Below, in pieces: positions 7,168 through 15,218 of a stretch of 34,337 nt of DNA. Source of the DNA: Peloplasma aerotolerans (GTDB lineage: Bacteria > Bacillota_I > Bacilli_A > Acholeplasmatales > Acholeplasmataceae); the NCBI RefSeq assembly GCF_030012175.1, contig NZ_JASCXW010000020.1:1-34337 (forward strand), written 5' to 3'. The position numbers and the translations under genes were made by a program. The first letter of the stretch is position 1. Every line of letters begins with the position of its first letter. A model generated the notes under the pieces. The model saw nothing but the letters and a program-made list of their open reading frames with translations, did no database searches and was not told where the DNA came from.

Positions 7168-7965
7168 ATGAGTCAATATGTATTTCCATTTTTATTAACA
7201 TTGTTTGCTGGGCTATCAACCGGTATTGGTGGCATTATCGCTTTTCATAAAAAAGCATCATCAAAGAAATTTTTGGCATTTGCATTGGGATTAAGTGCAG
7301 GTGTAATGATTTACGTTTCATTCATCGAGATTTTTCCTAAAGCTTTCGTATCTTTAAGTGAAGTTTATGGTGTTCGCTTAGGATATCTCTATACGACTTT
7401 AGCATTTTTTCTTGGCGTGTTTTTAATAGCTTTAATCGATAAGCTTGTTCCTAAGGCACAAAACCCACATGAACCAAAAGGGTTAAATGTTGATGATGAA
7501 TCGCATGAAAAAAATGAATTGCTTAGGATGGGTATGTTTTCTGCATTAGCAATCGCAATTCACAACTTTCCCGAAGGATTGGCAACTTTTATTGCAGCAC
7601 TTGAATCTCCTGTACTGGGGATTAGCATTGCTGTTGCTATTGCCATTCACAATATACCAGAAGGTATAGCAGTCGCTGTTCCAATCTATCATGCTACGAA
7701 GTCAAAGAAAAAAGCATTTATGTATTCATTCTTATCTGGTTTAGCAGAACCTGTTGGAGCAGTTATAGGATTTTTCCTACTATATCAATTATTAAGCGAA
7801 TCATTATTCGGTATTGTATTCGCAATGGTTGCTGGTATTATGGTCTATATTTCATTAGATGAACTCTTACCAACTGCAGAAAAGCATGGAGAGCACCATA
7901 TTGCAATATATGGACTTATTACAGGCATGATTGTCATGGCAGCATCACTTGTTTTATTCATTTAA
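7168..7965 (+). CDS. zupT: ZIP family divalent metal transporter (ZupT-like)
   Basis: A 265-residue inner-membrane transporter of the ZIP family, which imports zinc and often iron, manganese or cobalt. There are about eight hydrophobic segments. The two metal-site motifs are intact: HNFPEG starting at His132 in TM4 and HNIPEG starting at His161 in TM5. A short His/Glu-containing loop (HEPKGLNVDDESHEKNE, about 110-125) lies between TM3 and TM4, as in ZupT. AAGGAGAA precedes the ATG. It has its own promoter and an operator-like dyad, and is followed by a bidirectional terminator shared with gdh. The metal preferred in vivo cannot be read from the sequence. Confidence 0.88.
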   Translation: MSQYVFPFLLTLFAGLSTGIGGIIAFHKKASSKKFLAFALGLSAGVMIYVSFIEIFPKAFVSLSEVYGVRLGYLYTTLAFFLGVFLIALIDKLVPKAQNPHEPKGLNVDDESHEKNELLRMGMFSALAIAIHNFPEGLATFIAALESPVLGISIAVAIAIHNIPEGIAVAVPIYHATKSKKKAFMYSFLSGLAEPVGAVIGFFLLYQLLSESLFGIVFAMVAGIMVYISLDELLPTAEKHGEHHIAIYGLITGMIVMAASLVLFI

Positions 7966-7976
7966 AACCCAATATG

Positions 7977-8012
7977 AAAAGTCTAGAGATCCAAAGAGAT
8001 TTCTAGACTTTT
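7977..8012. terminator. Bidirectional terminator between zupT and gdh
   Basis: AAAAGTCTAGA (7977-7987) and TCTAGACTTTT (8002-8012) form a perfect 11-bp stem. T runs follow on both strands, between convergent genes. Confidence 0.9.
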
Positions 8013-8029
8013 TTTATATAGTTAGGTGA

Positions 8030-9319
8030 TTAAACCCACCCTCTCATCTTAACTGCATCTGCGACACGTTTGATTGCAATACCATAAGCTGCATCACGCA
8101 TGTAAAGATTCTTTTTAATTGCTAGATTATAAACTTCATGAAATGCATCAGTCATCTTTCGATCAAGCTTTTCTAGAACTTCATCAAGAGGCCAGTAATA
8201 GTTTGTATTACACTGAACTTGCTCAAAGTAACTACAAGTAACACCACCAGCATTACATAAGAAGTCTGGAATCATAAATATTTTTTTCTTTTGAATGATT
8301 TCATCTGCTTCAGTAGTTGTTGGGCCATTTGCTCCTTCGCAAATAACTTTTACTCTCTTACTTACATGTTTTAATGTTTCAGTTGTTAATTGGTTTTCAA
8401 GTGCACATGGCATTAAGATGTCAACATCTTGTTTAATCCACTCATCACCTTCTAAGACTTCACAACCTAATTCATTAATTGCTTTTTCTTTGTTGATGGT
8501 ACCAAATCCATTAGAGATACGTTCTAATGCATTAATATCCAAACCTTTTTCATTTTTAAAAGTATATGATTTTTTATCTTCAATATCCCAACAAGATACA
8601 GCAACAACAGTTCCGCCATATTCTTGATATAATTTTGCAGCATATTTTCCAACTTTGCCAAATCCTTGAATACTCGCATTTGTTGTTTTAATATCAATGC
8701 CCATTACTTTTAATGCTTCTCTTAAAGTATAAACGACACCATATCCGGTTGCTTCTGTACGGCCTAAAGAGCCACCCATACCAACTGGTTTACCTGTAAT
8801 TGCTCCTGGATAATGACCACCATAGATTGTTTCAAACTCATCAAGCATCCATAACATATGTTGTGAATTGGTCATAACATCTGGTGCAGCTACGTCAATC
8901 ACTGGACCTACATTTTTTGATAATTCTCTAACATATCCTCTACATAAGCGTTCTTGTTCACCTAATGACATTTCACGTGGGTCACAAATAACCCCACCTT
9001 TTCCGCCACCTAGTGGTATATTAACAACAGCACATTTCCAAGTCATCCACATTGCTAGTGCTCTAACTGTGTCTACCGTTTCATCTGGATGAAAACGAAT
9101 ACCACCTTTTGCGGGACCTCTAGCATCATTGTGGTGGATTCTATATCCTCTATAAATCTTAGTTGATCCATCATCCATCTTCACAGGAACTGTAATATGA
9201 ATTTCTTTCCCTGGTTGACGCAGCAAGTCTTTTGTTGCATCGTCTAAGTTAATGTTATCAGCAACATGATCAAATTGTTTTTGTGCAGTCAAATAAGCAT
9301 TGTAACCTTTTTCCTTCAC
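8030..9319 (-). CDS. gdhA: Glutamate dehydrogenase (hexameric class, RocG/GluD-like)
   Basis: A 429-residue glutamate dehydrogenase interconverting glutamate and 2-oxoglutarate plus ammonia. The substrate domain has GPAKGGIRFHP (about 68-78), WKCAVVNIPLGGGKGG with active-site lysines near 95 and 107, and APDVMTN near 144-150 with the catalytic Asp. The nucleotide domain has QGFGKVG (about 218-224). Length and motifs fit the NAD-using catabolic forms of Firmicutes, but cofactor choice is not certain. Translation starts at GTG (9317-9319), placed by AAAGGAG seven bases upstream; no ATG competes. A perfect dyad lies just upstream (9338-9359). With ornithine aminotransferase at 15.7-16.9 kb it could complete ornithine-to-2-oxoglutarate catabolism. 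Confidence 0.93.
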   Translation of the reverse strand: MKEKGYNAYLTAQKQFDHVADNINLDDATKDLLRQPGKEIHITVPVKMDDGSTKIYRGYRIHHNDARGPAKGGIRFHPDETVDTVRALAMWMTWKCAVVNIPLGGGKGGVICDPREMSLGEQERLCRGYVRELSKNVGPVIDVAAPDVMTNSQHMLWMLDEFETIYGGHYPGAITGKPVGMGGSLGRTEATGYGVVYTLREALKVMGIDIKTTNASIQGFGKVGKYAAKLYQEYGGTVVAVSCWDIEDKKSYTFKNEKGLDINALERISNGFGTINKEKAINELGCEVLEGDEWIKQDVDILMPCALENQLTTETLKHVSKRVKVICEGANGPTTTEADEIIQKKKIFMIPDFLCNAGGVTCSYFEQVQCNTNYYWPLDEVLEKLDRKMTDAFHEVYNLAIKKNLYMRDAAYGIAIKRVADAVKMRGWV

Positions 9320-9337
9320 TATAATTCTCCTTTATTT

Positions 9338-9359
9338 CATAATCATTACGTTGATTATG
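9338..9359. promoter_or_regulatory. 22-bp perfect dyad in the gdh leader
   Basis: CATAATCA-TTACGT-TGATTATG, with two perfect 8-base arms, ends about 10 bases upstream of the gdh ribosome binding site. It may be a repressor operator or a leader hairpin. No T run follows, so it is not a terminator. Confidence 0.5.
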
Positions 9360-9481
9360 TATTTTGTACGCGTCATAAAAAAGAGACCATAAATCCCTAT
9401 GAATCTATACACTTTTTCATATACGCTTGAAGTCTATTTCATCTTCAATCCAATTACATTGTAACATACTCACAAGAGAAA

Positions 9482-9495
9482 TGAAAGCGCTTTTT
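9482..9495 (+). promoter_or_regulatory. cre-like site upstream of the GH81 gene
   Basis: TGAAAGCGCTTTTT matches 12 of 14 positions of the Gram-positive catabolite-response element TGWAANCGNTNWCA and contains the palindrome AAAGCGCTTT. It lies 155 bases before the glucanase ATG and 163 bases before the divergent gdh start. CcpA control of a polysaccharide-degrading enzyme would be natural. The two 3' mismatches and the lack of a visible promoter keep this uncertain. Confidence 0.45.
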
Positions 9496-9563
9496 TTATT
9501 TTGTTTAATATTACATATTCCATCTACTAAACCCTATAGAACTGATGATTTAGGAGATCAATT

Positions 9564-9629
9564 ATGTATGGGAAAGAAACCGATTTCTTTTTATTGCTTT
9601 TTCATGGTATGATAAAAATGTATAACTAG
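9564..9629 (+). CDS. Possible 21-residue upstream micro-ORF
   Basis: ATG at 9564 is preceded by AGGAG with a 7-base spacer, as good a ribosome binding site as those of real genes here. The 21-codon frame (MYGKETDFFLLLFHGMIKMYN) stops at TAG inside the 16-bp palindrome before the GH81 gene. It might be a leader peptide or a chance frame. Nothing in the peptide is recognisable. Confidence 0.3.
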   Translation: MYGKETDFFLLLFHGMIKMYN

Positions 9630-9635
9630 TTATAC
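9620..9635 (+). promoter_or_regulatory. 16-bp perfect palindrome before the GH81 ribosome binding site
   Basis: GTATAACTAGTTATAC is fully self-complementary and sits two bases before TTTGGAGG, the glucanase ribosome binding site. An extended -10-like element, TGGTATGAT (9605-9613), lies just before it. Its position suggests an operator at the transcription start, for example for a GntR- or LacI-type sugar regulator; no such regulator is in the window. Confidence 0.5.
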
Positions 9636-9649
9636 CTTTGGAGGTTTAT

Positions 9650-12400
9650 ATGTTCAAAAAATGTTTTATACTTATCTTTTTATTAATGCTTTTTACTTTA
9701 GCTGCATGTAAAAGCAACAATAACCAATCTACACCAAACATAACTGTTCCACATGAGATTACAGATATCATTGGACTTGAAGATATGACCGTTACGAAAA
9801 ACGAATATTTCAATCCCCTTGACAATGTGAAAATATTAAATCAAAATAATGAAGATATCACATATTTAGTTCGTGTAACAGGAAATGTACATTATGGTGT
9901 TCTTGGTGAGTACGAGTTAACTTATCAAATGACTTATGGCGAAGATGAAATTAATCAAACACGGTTGATTACAGTTGATGATGGAACAATCAATAGACCT
10001 ATAAACCCTAGAAACAACATAACTTCTACAATCGTTAATGCTAATGCGGGCTCTTATCGCGTAGGCTCAGCTCCAGAAATTGATCATCCGATTCAACCAC
10101 AACTCCTAAATCCTAACTTATTAGACCAAGCAGTCCCATCTAATGGATGGTGGACTTCACTATTGGCTGCTAATTATGGTGGAGGCAATGGCATATATAC
10201 AAATCCTTTACGATCTGCATTTAGTAATGATGGTGTTGAAATCACAAACCCAGGATCTGGTTTTGTACAATATTGGAATCCTGATGGGTATAACACGATG
10301 GCAAACTTCTCTTTAGCTTTGCCAGATATGCATATAAAAACAACAAATCTTAATTTAGGATATACAACTCATGTGATTGATTACAGTGACACAACTGTCA
10401 AGGTAGCAATGAGAAATACTGGCCAACCACAAGACCAAATGGTAATGACTTACGCACAAGGATCTCCTTTCGTGTTTGCTGAAGTTGCAAAGTCTGATTC
10501 TGCTTACTTAAGACTTGCATCAAATGGAGTTGCAAGTTATGAATATTTTACTGTTGATGGTCAACTGATCAGTGGAAACACATATACAGGAGATGGTATC
10601 GTCATCCGTTTGGTACAAAAACATATTGGATATGAAACCTATAGACCTGCACAAGTTGGACAACCAATTTATGGAGATCGTTATTTCTTGGTGAGTACAC
10701 CTAGTGGATCTTTGTTTAACTTATCAACTGATAACCACCCAAGTTCTTTATTAAACAAGATTAGTATGAACTTAGGCGATGAAAACTATTTTTCAGTTGC
10801 TGCTATAGAATCTTTAACTGAAGCTTCTTTTTATCATCAACATGCTTATACTGCAACACTTAAAGGTGATGTCTCTTATCAAGTTCAACATAAAGATAGC
10901 ATTGTTGAAACCAACTATCATTTATCAACTCAACACTTAAAAGAAAATAATCTTAATGAACCCCTTCAATTTTTAATGCCTCATCATTATCAAAACAGTA
11001 CTCAAGAAGTAACTGATTATAGTTTTAATACTGTCAGAGGAGAATTAAAACTCATAGTAGGATCGCATTTTCAAACAAACCTCTCATTTCATGGTCTTCT
11101 ACCTGCAATGACATATCCTATCAATAATGAATTTAGTACAACCCATATGACTACTTATCTTAATGATTTAGATACTAGAACTGAAATCAATGATCTTACT
11201 AACTTCTTAAACGATGAAGGTCCTTATTGGAATGGTAAAGCAATTTATCCACTATCGCAAGGTATTATCATCGCTGATCAAATTGGTGATGATGCACTAA
11301 AACTCTCGTTTATTTCGAAATTGAGATATGTATTAGCGGACTGGTTTACATATGAATCGGTATCAGATGAACGCTATCTTTACTATAACGAAGCATGGGG
11401 CTCTGTTTATTACTCGAATAATGATTTCAATACTGCAAGTGAACTCAGTGATCATAGTTTTACACATGGTTATTTAATTTATGGAGCCAGTGTATTAGCG
11501 ATGTATGATGAATCGTTTGTCAATGATTATAAAGATATCGTTGAAGTTTTACTAGATGATTATCTATACCCATATAAAGATGACTATGATTTCGCTTATT
11601 TGCGGTCTTTTGATCCTTGGGCAGGTCATACTTGGGCACACGGTTTTGGAACGTTTGCAGAGGGTAATAACGTTGAATCCTCAAGTGAAGCATTGCAGTC
11701 ATGGGTCGGAGGATATTTGTGGGCATTATCTCAAAATGATGTAGACCGTAGAGATGCAGCTATTTATGGTTTTGTAACTGAACTTAATGCAGCAAAAACT
11801 TATATAATGGACTACTCAGAAACTATTTTCCCTGAAAAATATAGCATGTACGCATCTATTGCAGGTATGATTTGGGGTGGTAAATATGATTACGCGACTT
11901 GGTTTGGTGCTAATCCAACATTTATCTATGGTATCCAATGGTTACCCAATGGAGAATATATTTCAAATTATGCGTTAAATGATGATGAAAGAGCACGGTT
12001 AAATCATATATACTCTGACTACTTACTTGCAAAAAATCAAACCATAGATACATGGTTTGCTACCATGTGGAGCGTACAAGCATTAATCAATCCATCAATA
12101 GCCATCAGTCAATTTGATGCTTCTAAAATACTTAATGATGATTATCCAAGTGATTTATCGCAAACTTATTATTTAATCCATAGTTTACAAAGTTATGGAA
12201 AACGTGATACATCATATATTATGGAAATTCATGAACGTGTATCATCATCCATTTACGTGGATAGCTTAGGGGTTGTAAATGCAATGATATGGAATCCAAG
12301 TGATCAGGAACAAACCATTATCTTCAAATCGCCAACTAATCAATCTATTTCCATTACAGTACCTTCTAGAAGTCTAACAACAAATCGACTGTCAAATTAA
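9650..12400 (+). CDS. GH81 endo-beta-1,3-glucanase lipoprotein with N-terminal Ig-like domain
   Basis: A 916-residue surface lipoprotein. Residues 1-20 are a lipoprotein signal ending LFTLAAC, with Cys20 the lipidation site. Residues about 38-110 form an Ig-like/DUF5011-type domain (GVLGEYELTYQMTY, ending LITVDDG). The rest is a glycoside hydrolase family 81 domain, which cuts beta-1,3-glucans such as laminarin. GH81 signatures are clear: VPSNGWWTSLLAANYGG near 160, SDHSFTHGYLIYGAS, and RSFDPWAGHTWAHGFG followed by NNVESSSEALQSWVGGYLWA. The expected catalytic residues are present: Asp601 (acid) and Glu676/Glu680. The reading frame is open to a TTG at 9638, but the ATG at 9650 has TTTGGAGG in front. 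No sugar transporter or other glycosidase lies beside it, which is unusual for such an enzyme. Confidence 0.9.
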   Translation: MFKKCFILIFLLMLFTLAACKSNNNQSTPNITVPHEITDIIGLEDMTVTKNEYFNPLDNVKILNQNNEDITYLVRVTGNVHYGVLGEYELTYQMTYGEDEINQTRLITVDDGTINRPINPRNNITSTIVNANAGSYRVGSAPEIDHPIQPQLLNPNLLDQAVPSNGWWTSLLAANYGGGNGIYTNPLRSAFSNDGVEITNPGSGFVQYWNPDGYNTMANFSLALPDMHIKTTNLNLGYTTHVIDYSDTTVKVAMRNTGQPQDQMVMTYAQGSPFVFAEVAKSDSAYLRLASNGVASYEYFTVDGQLISGNTYTGDGIVIRLVQKHIGYETYRPAQVGQPIYGDRYFLVSTPSGSLFNLSTDNHPSSLLNKISMNLGDENYFSVAAIESLTEASFYHQHAYTATLKGDVSYQVQHKDSIVETNYHLSTQHLKENNLNEPLQFLMPHHYQNSTQEVTDYSFNTVRGELKLIVGSHFQTNLSFHGLLPAMTYPINNEFSTTHMTTYLNDLDTRTEINDLTNFLNDEGPYWNGKAIYPLSQGIIIADQIGDDALKLSFISKLRYVLADWFTYESVSDERYLYYNEAWGSVYYSNNDFNTASELSDHSFTHGYLIYGASVLAMYDESFVNDYKDIVEVLLDDYLYPYKDDYDFAYLRSFDPWAGHTWAHGFGTFAEGNNVESSSEALQSWVGGYLWALSQNDVDRRDAAIYGFVTELNAAKTYIMDYSETIFPEKYSMYASIAGMIWGGKYDYATWFGANPTFIYGIQWLPNGEYISNYALNDDERARLNHIYSDYLLAKNQTIDTWFATMWSVQALINPSIAISQFDASKILNDDYPSDLSQTYYLIHSLQSYGKRDTSYIMEIHERVSSSIYVDSLGVVNAMIWNPSDQEQTIIFKSPTNQSISITVPSRSLTTNRLSN

Positions 12401-12417
12401 AGTATTTATTTAAAAAC

Positions 12418-12456
12418 TCTTTTATTCTCCTAATTAGGAAAATTGGGGTTTTTTTT
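12418..12456 (+). terminator. Probable terminator of the GH81 gene
   Basis: An imperfect stem built around TCCT-AATT-AGGA, extended by T-A and G-U pairs to GGGG, runs into eight T, 18 bases after the stop codon. Confidence 0.6.
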
Positions 12457-12491
12457 GATATATTTGTTTACAATCACATAATTTCTATTTT

Positions 12492-12520
12492 TTGACTATA
12501 CATCAGTTATATGGTATGAT
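12492..12520 (+). promoter_or_regulatory. Strong promoter of the baeRF-like gene or its leader RNA
   Basis: TTGACT (12492-12497), 17 bases, TATGAT (12515-12520), with extended -10 TGG. The predicted start is near 12527. It is one of the best promoters in the window. Confidence 0.8.
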
Positions 12521-12526
12521 TAATTA

Positions 12527-12627
12527 TCATATGGTTGCCTTTAGATAGCAATCGTATTCCAATTATTTTTACTCGCATTTAGCGAATACACCTATCTTTA
12601 GACGACCAAAACAGGTCGGTTTTTTTT
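12527..12627 (+). ncRNA. Structured leader RNA with intrinsic terminator, unknown class
   Basis: From the predicted start to the T run the RNA is about 100 nt. Nested stems are visible: AGATAG (12543-12548) with CTATCT (12592-12597), GTATTC (12554-12559) with GAATAC (12584-12589), and a CGC/GCG apical hairpin. A terminator hairpin CGACC-AAAACA-GGTCG (12603-12618) with eight T follows. A near-leaderless mini-frame ATG GTT GCC TTT AGA TAG (12531-12548) ends exactly at the 5' arm of the outer stem, and GGTTG (12533-12537) can pair with CGACC as an alternative to the terminator. This could be a leader that controls the downstream gene, or a free small RNA. I could not match it to T-box, purine, SAM, fluoride or preQ1 riboswitches. 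Confidence 0.55.
12603..12627 (+). terminator. Intrinsic terminator in the leader of the baeRF-like gene
   Basis: CGACC, a 6-base loop, GGTCG, then G and eight T. It lies 43 bases before the coding start and after a strong promoter, so it should set how much transcription reaches the gene. Confidence 0.75.
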
Positions 12628-12669
12628 AAAAAAAACTTATTTGATGAAATAAGAAAGGACGGTATTTAA

Positions 12670-13818
12670 GTGAAATATAAAATTGTTGACACATTTCCAA
12701 ACGATTTTTTTAACAACAAAAAAGCTCCACTTTTTTCAATTTATCAAGAAACTTCTAGACATCTCACTGAAAATAAGCGCGATGCACTCGTTTTCAAAAA
12801 TTTAATTAAAGAAGTGGAGGGCTCTCTTAGAGAAAAATATGACAAAAAAGAAATAAAACCTTTGATGGAAATGTTTTCTGAGATAGAAAATGCAAGTACT
12901 TTTTGGAGTCATACATATGACGGAATTGCTTTATTTGCATCATTAGATGAATGTATTATCTATAATTTAAAGAAACCCATCAGTACACTTGCAGTTGTTT
13001 CTGACACTTTCCACATCAAACCACTGATTCATTATTTCCAAATTGCTCAGACCTATCAAATTCTTGATTTAGATGCACATTCATTTCAATTATTCGAAGG
13101 AACACCTTACCATATTGAGAAAATAGAGTTAAGCGATTCCATACAGACTACTAAGGATGAGATACTTGGTACAGAGAAAACAGATCCCTATCAAACACAT
13201 GGTACATATGGAGGTTCATCAGGAAAATCAACATTCCACGGACATGGTGGAAAAAAAGCTGAAGACGAAATTGATTTAGAAAGATTTTTTAGACAAGTCG
13301 ATTTAATCATTGATGAGAATATTTCAAAAAAATCTAAATGTCCTTTAATACTTCTTGCTCCAACTGAATATCACGCTTTATTTTTAGAAATGTCTAATAA
13401 TCTGTTTTTAGAACCAAAAGCGATATCAGGATCATATGATACACTCGGTAAAGAAGAAACTAAAAAACAAATAGAGTTGCTTAATATAGAAAGATTAAAT
13501 CAAAAAACTGAAAAACTGATTAATCAGTATCACCAACTGAGACCAAGCGAAAAAAGTTCTGATCAACTCATAGAAATTATATCAGCTGTAATAGATGGCA
13601 GAGTTGAAACGCTTTTTATCGAATTGGATAAAATCATTCCAGGTCATATTGATTTAGTTAATAAAAAGATGAAAACGAAAGATTTAGCAAATCCTGAGAT
13701 AGACGATATACTAGACGATTTAGCGCAATACACACTAGAAAAAAATGGTCATGTTTATATCTTAAGTAAAGAAGATATGCCAACCGAGTCTGGTGCTGCA
13801 GCAATTTACAGATATTAA
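12670..13818 (+). CDS. baeRF-like protein (bacterial archaeo-eukaryotic release-factor family)
   Basis: A 382-residue protein that resembles the bacterial relatives of eRF1/Pelota called baeRF, best fitting families such as baeRF3. Features are a central HGTYGGSSGKSTFHGHGGKK (177-196), where eRF1-like proteins have their Gly-rich loop, then the EIDLERFFRQVDLII and LILLAPTEYHALFLEMS core, and a C-terminal L7Ae-like part (DDLAQYTLEKNGHVYILSKEDMP, then SGAAAIYRY at the end). Relatives are proposed to act on ribosomes, in rescue or in ribosome-targeting conflict systems; none of this is shown for this protein. Translation starts at GTG with AAAGGACGG upstream. It stands alone between a regulated-looking leader and a strong terminator. 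Confidence 0.7.
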   Translation: MKYKIVDTFPNDFFNNKKAPLFSIYQETSRHLTENKRDALVFKNLIKEVEGSLREKYDKKEIKPLMEMFSEIENASTFWSHTYDGIALFASLDECIIYNLKKPISTLAVVSDTFHIKPLIHYFQIAQTYQILDLDAHSFQLFEGTPYHIEKIELSDSIQTTKDEILGTEKTDPYQTHGTYGGSSGKSTFHGHGGKKAEDEIDLERFFRQVDLIIDENISKKSKCPLILLAPTEYHALFLEMSNNLFLEPKAISGSYDTLGKEETKKQIELLNIERLNQKTEKLINQYHQLRPSEKSSDQLIEIISAVIDGRVETLFIELDKIIPGHIDLVNKKMKTKDLANPEIDDILDDLAQYTLEKNGHVYILSKEDMPTESGAAAIYRY

Positions 13819-13838
13819 AAAATAATCATAGAACAAAA

Positions 13839-13882
13839 GTGAATAAATTCACTCAGGGCGATTTAATCGCCTTTTCTTTTTT
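13839..13882 (+). terminator. Terminator of the baeRF-like gene
   Basis: GGCGAT-TTA-ATCGCC (13857-13871) is followed by TTTTCTTTTTT. A second dyad, GTGAAT-AA-ATTCAC, lies just before it (13839-13852). The IS91-type element begins somewhere close after this point. Confidence 0.85.
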
Positions 13883-13906
13883 CCCAATCTTCTTTATAAT
13901 ATACTC

Positions 13907-15214
13907 ATGGACCCTATTTTACTCAAATATAAGTACAGAGACATCTTGGCCATTGCTGCGATGCAGGGTAAGGATGTCCATGAGAATGAACTGAATAAAC
14001 TTTCAAACCTCAAAGCGAATCGAGAGACTAAACTCACGATTCAGTCCATCTTTCAAACCTATTGGCCGTTATTTAAACCTTTGTTTATCGAAAGGCTTAG
14101 ACCTGCCATCATCTCTAATGTTGAAAAGATGATTGATTGTAAAAATTTAGCCAAAGGTCATCTTTTTTTTGAGTGTCCTTCTTGTGATCAGTATTACTTA
14201 CAAGGACTTTCTTGTCACTCAAGGTTTTGTGTCTCCTGTAATCAACGCTATCGTGAAAAGCGAACACTTGCCGTTCAGTCAAAACTTTTAGATGTTCCTC
14301 ATCGTCACTTTGTCTTTTCCATAGCTAGAGAACTTAGGGATTATTTTAGAATTTATCGCGGTCTCTTTGATGTGCTCTTTTCTTCTGTTAATGAAGCACT
14401 TCAAGCACTTGTCTTTTCATCCAAGATTGCTGTAAAAGACGACCGTAGACTCGGCCTCATCGCCTTTTTACATACCTTTGGACGTGATCTCAAATTCAAT
14501 CCTCACATCCATGTCCTCGTTGCCGAAAGAACGCTTGATATTCATCAAAAGATGCGAAAGTTTTCTTATTTTCATTTTGAGAAACTCAGGCTCCACTTTC
14601 AACTCGCTTTGCTTAGAAATATCTCAAATTATTTGAAAGTAAACGCTCCTAAAGATGTCTATCATCACTTCAATCGTTTGAGAACCTTTCTTATCGCTAA
14701 ATATAAGAAAGGATTCTATGCGCACGGTCCTCAACTCAAGGACTATGGTATCCTCAACTCTGCGAAAAAGGTTTCTGATTATATCACCCGCTACGCTTCT
14801 CGTCCTGCTATTTCTGAGGAAAGAATTGTATCGCTTGATCCTTCCAATCATCATATCACATGGTTTTACGATCCCCATGAGGATGACCATAAATCCAAAG
14901 ATGACACCACCTATCTTGGTAGGCAGACTATCACCGAGCATGTCTTTCGCTTCATCGCTAAACTCATCATTCACATTCATGATCGTAACTTCCACACCAT
15001 TCGCTATTTTGGTTTCTATGCCAATAAATCCTCAAAGTCTAAATCTTCCTTCAAAAAACTGCTTTCCTCTGCTCATATTAAACTTAAACGCTCAAGACTA
15101 AACTGGCTCTTTATGTTAAAATCTATTTATAAGTACCATCCCATTTTATGTTCATGTGGCCACACCATGAGACTCAATTTAGATTTCTCTTACTTTAGAG
15201 ATCCTGGAGGTTAA
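13907..15214 (+). CDS. IS91-family HUH transposase
   Basis: A 435-residue rolling-circle transposase. Residues 90-111 hold the zinc-binding N-terminal motif (CPSCDQYYLQGLSCHSRFC). The HUH metal motif is NPHIHVLVAE, with His200 and His202. The tyrosine motif is YITRY (Tyr292 and Tyr296, the YxxxY spacing of Y2 enzymes). The C-terminus has a second Cys pair in LCSCGHTMRL. All key residues are present and the frame is intact, so it may be active. No good ribosome binding site stands before the ATG at 13907; TATAAT lies 16 bases upstream. Its last two codons (GGA GGT) form the ribosome binding site of the next gene, so the two are coupled. Confidence 0.88.
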   Translation: MDPILLKYKYRDILAIAAMQGKDVHENELNKLSNLKANRETKLTIQSIFQTYWPLFKPLFIERLRPAIISNVEKMIDCKNLAKGHLFFECPSCDQYYLQGLSCHSRFCVSCNQRYREKRTLAVQSKLLDVPHRHFVFSIARELRDYFRIYRGLFDVLFSSVNEALQALVFSSKIAVKDDRRLGLIAFLHTFGRDLKFNPHIHVLVAERTLDIHQKMRKFSYFHFEKLRLHFQLALLRNISNYLKVNAPKDVYHHFNRLRTFLIAKYKKGFYAHGPQLKDYGILNSAKKVSDYITRYASRPAISEERIVSLDPSNHHITWFYDPHEDDHKSKDDTTYLGRQTITEHVFRFIAKLIIHIHDRNFHTIRYFGFYANKSSKSKSSFKKLLSSAHIKLKRSRLNWLFMLKSIYKYHPILCSCGHTMRLNLDFSYFRDPGG

Positions 15215-15218
15215 TCCT

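Noticed and set aside
9427-9612. 61-codon plus-strand frame before the GH81 gene
   Set aside because: TTG start without a binding site, and composition like non-coding DNA. The shorter micro-ORF at 9564 in another frame has the better signal.
12527-12627. Known riboswitch or T-box in the leader of the baeRF-like gene
   Set aside because: I looked for the T-box AGGGTGGNACCGCG, purine, SAM, preQ1, fluoride and guanidine core motifs and found none, so it is listed as an unknown structured leader.
14624-15101. Two long frames inside the IS91 transposase gene (minus 14624-14995, plus 14718-15101)
   Set aside because: Both lie fully within the intact transposase frame with all catalytic motifs, and neither has a binding site or recognisable content.
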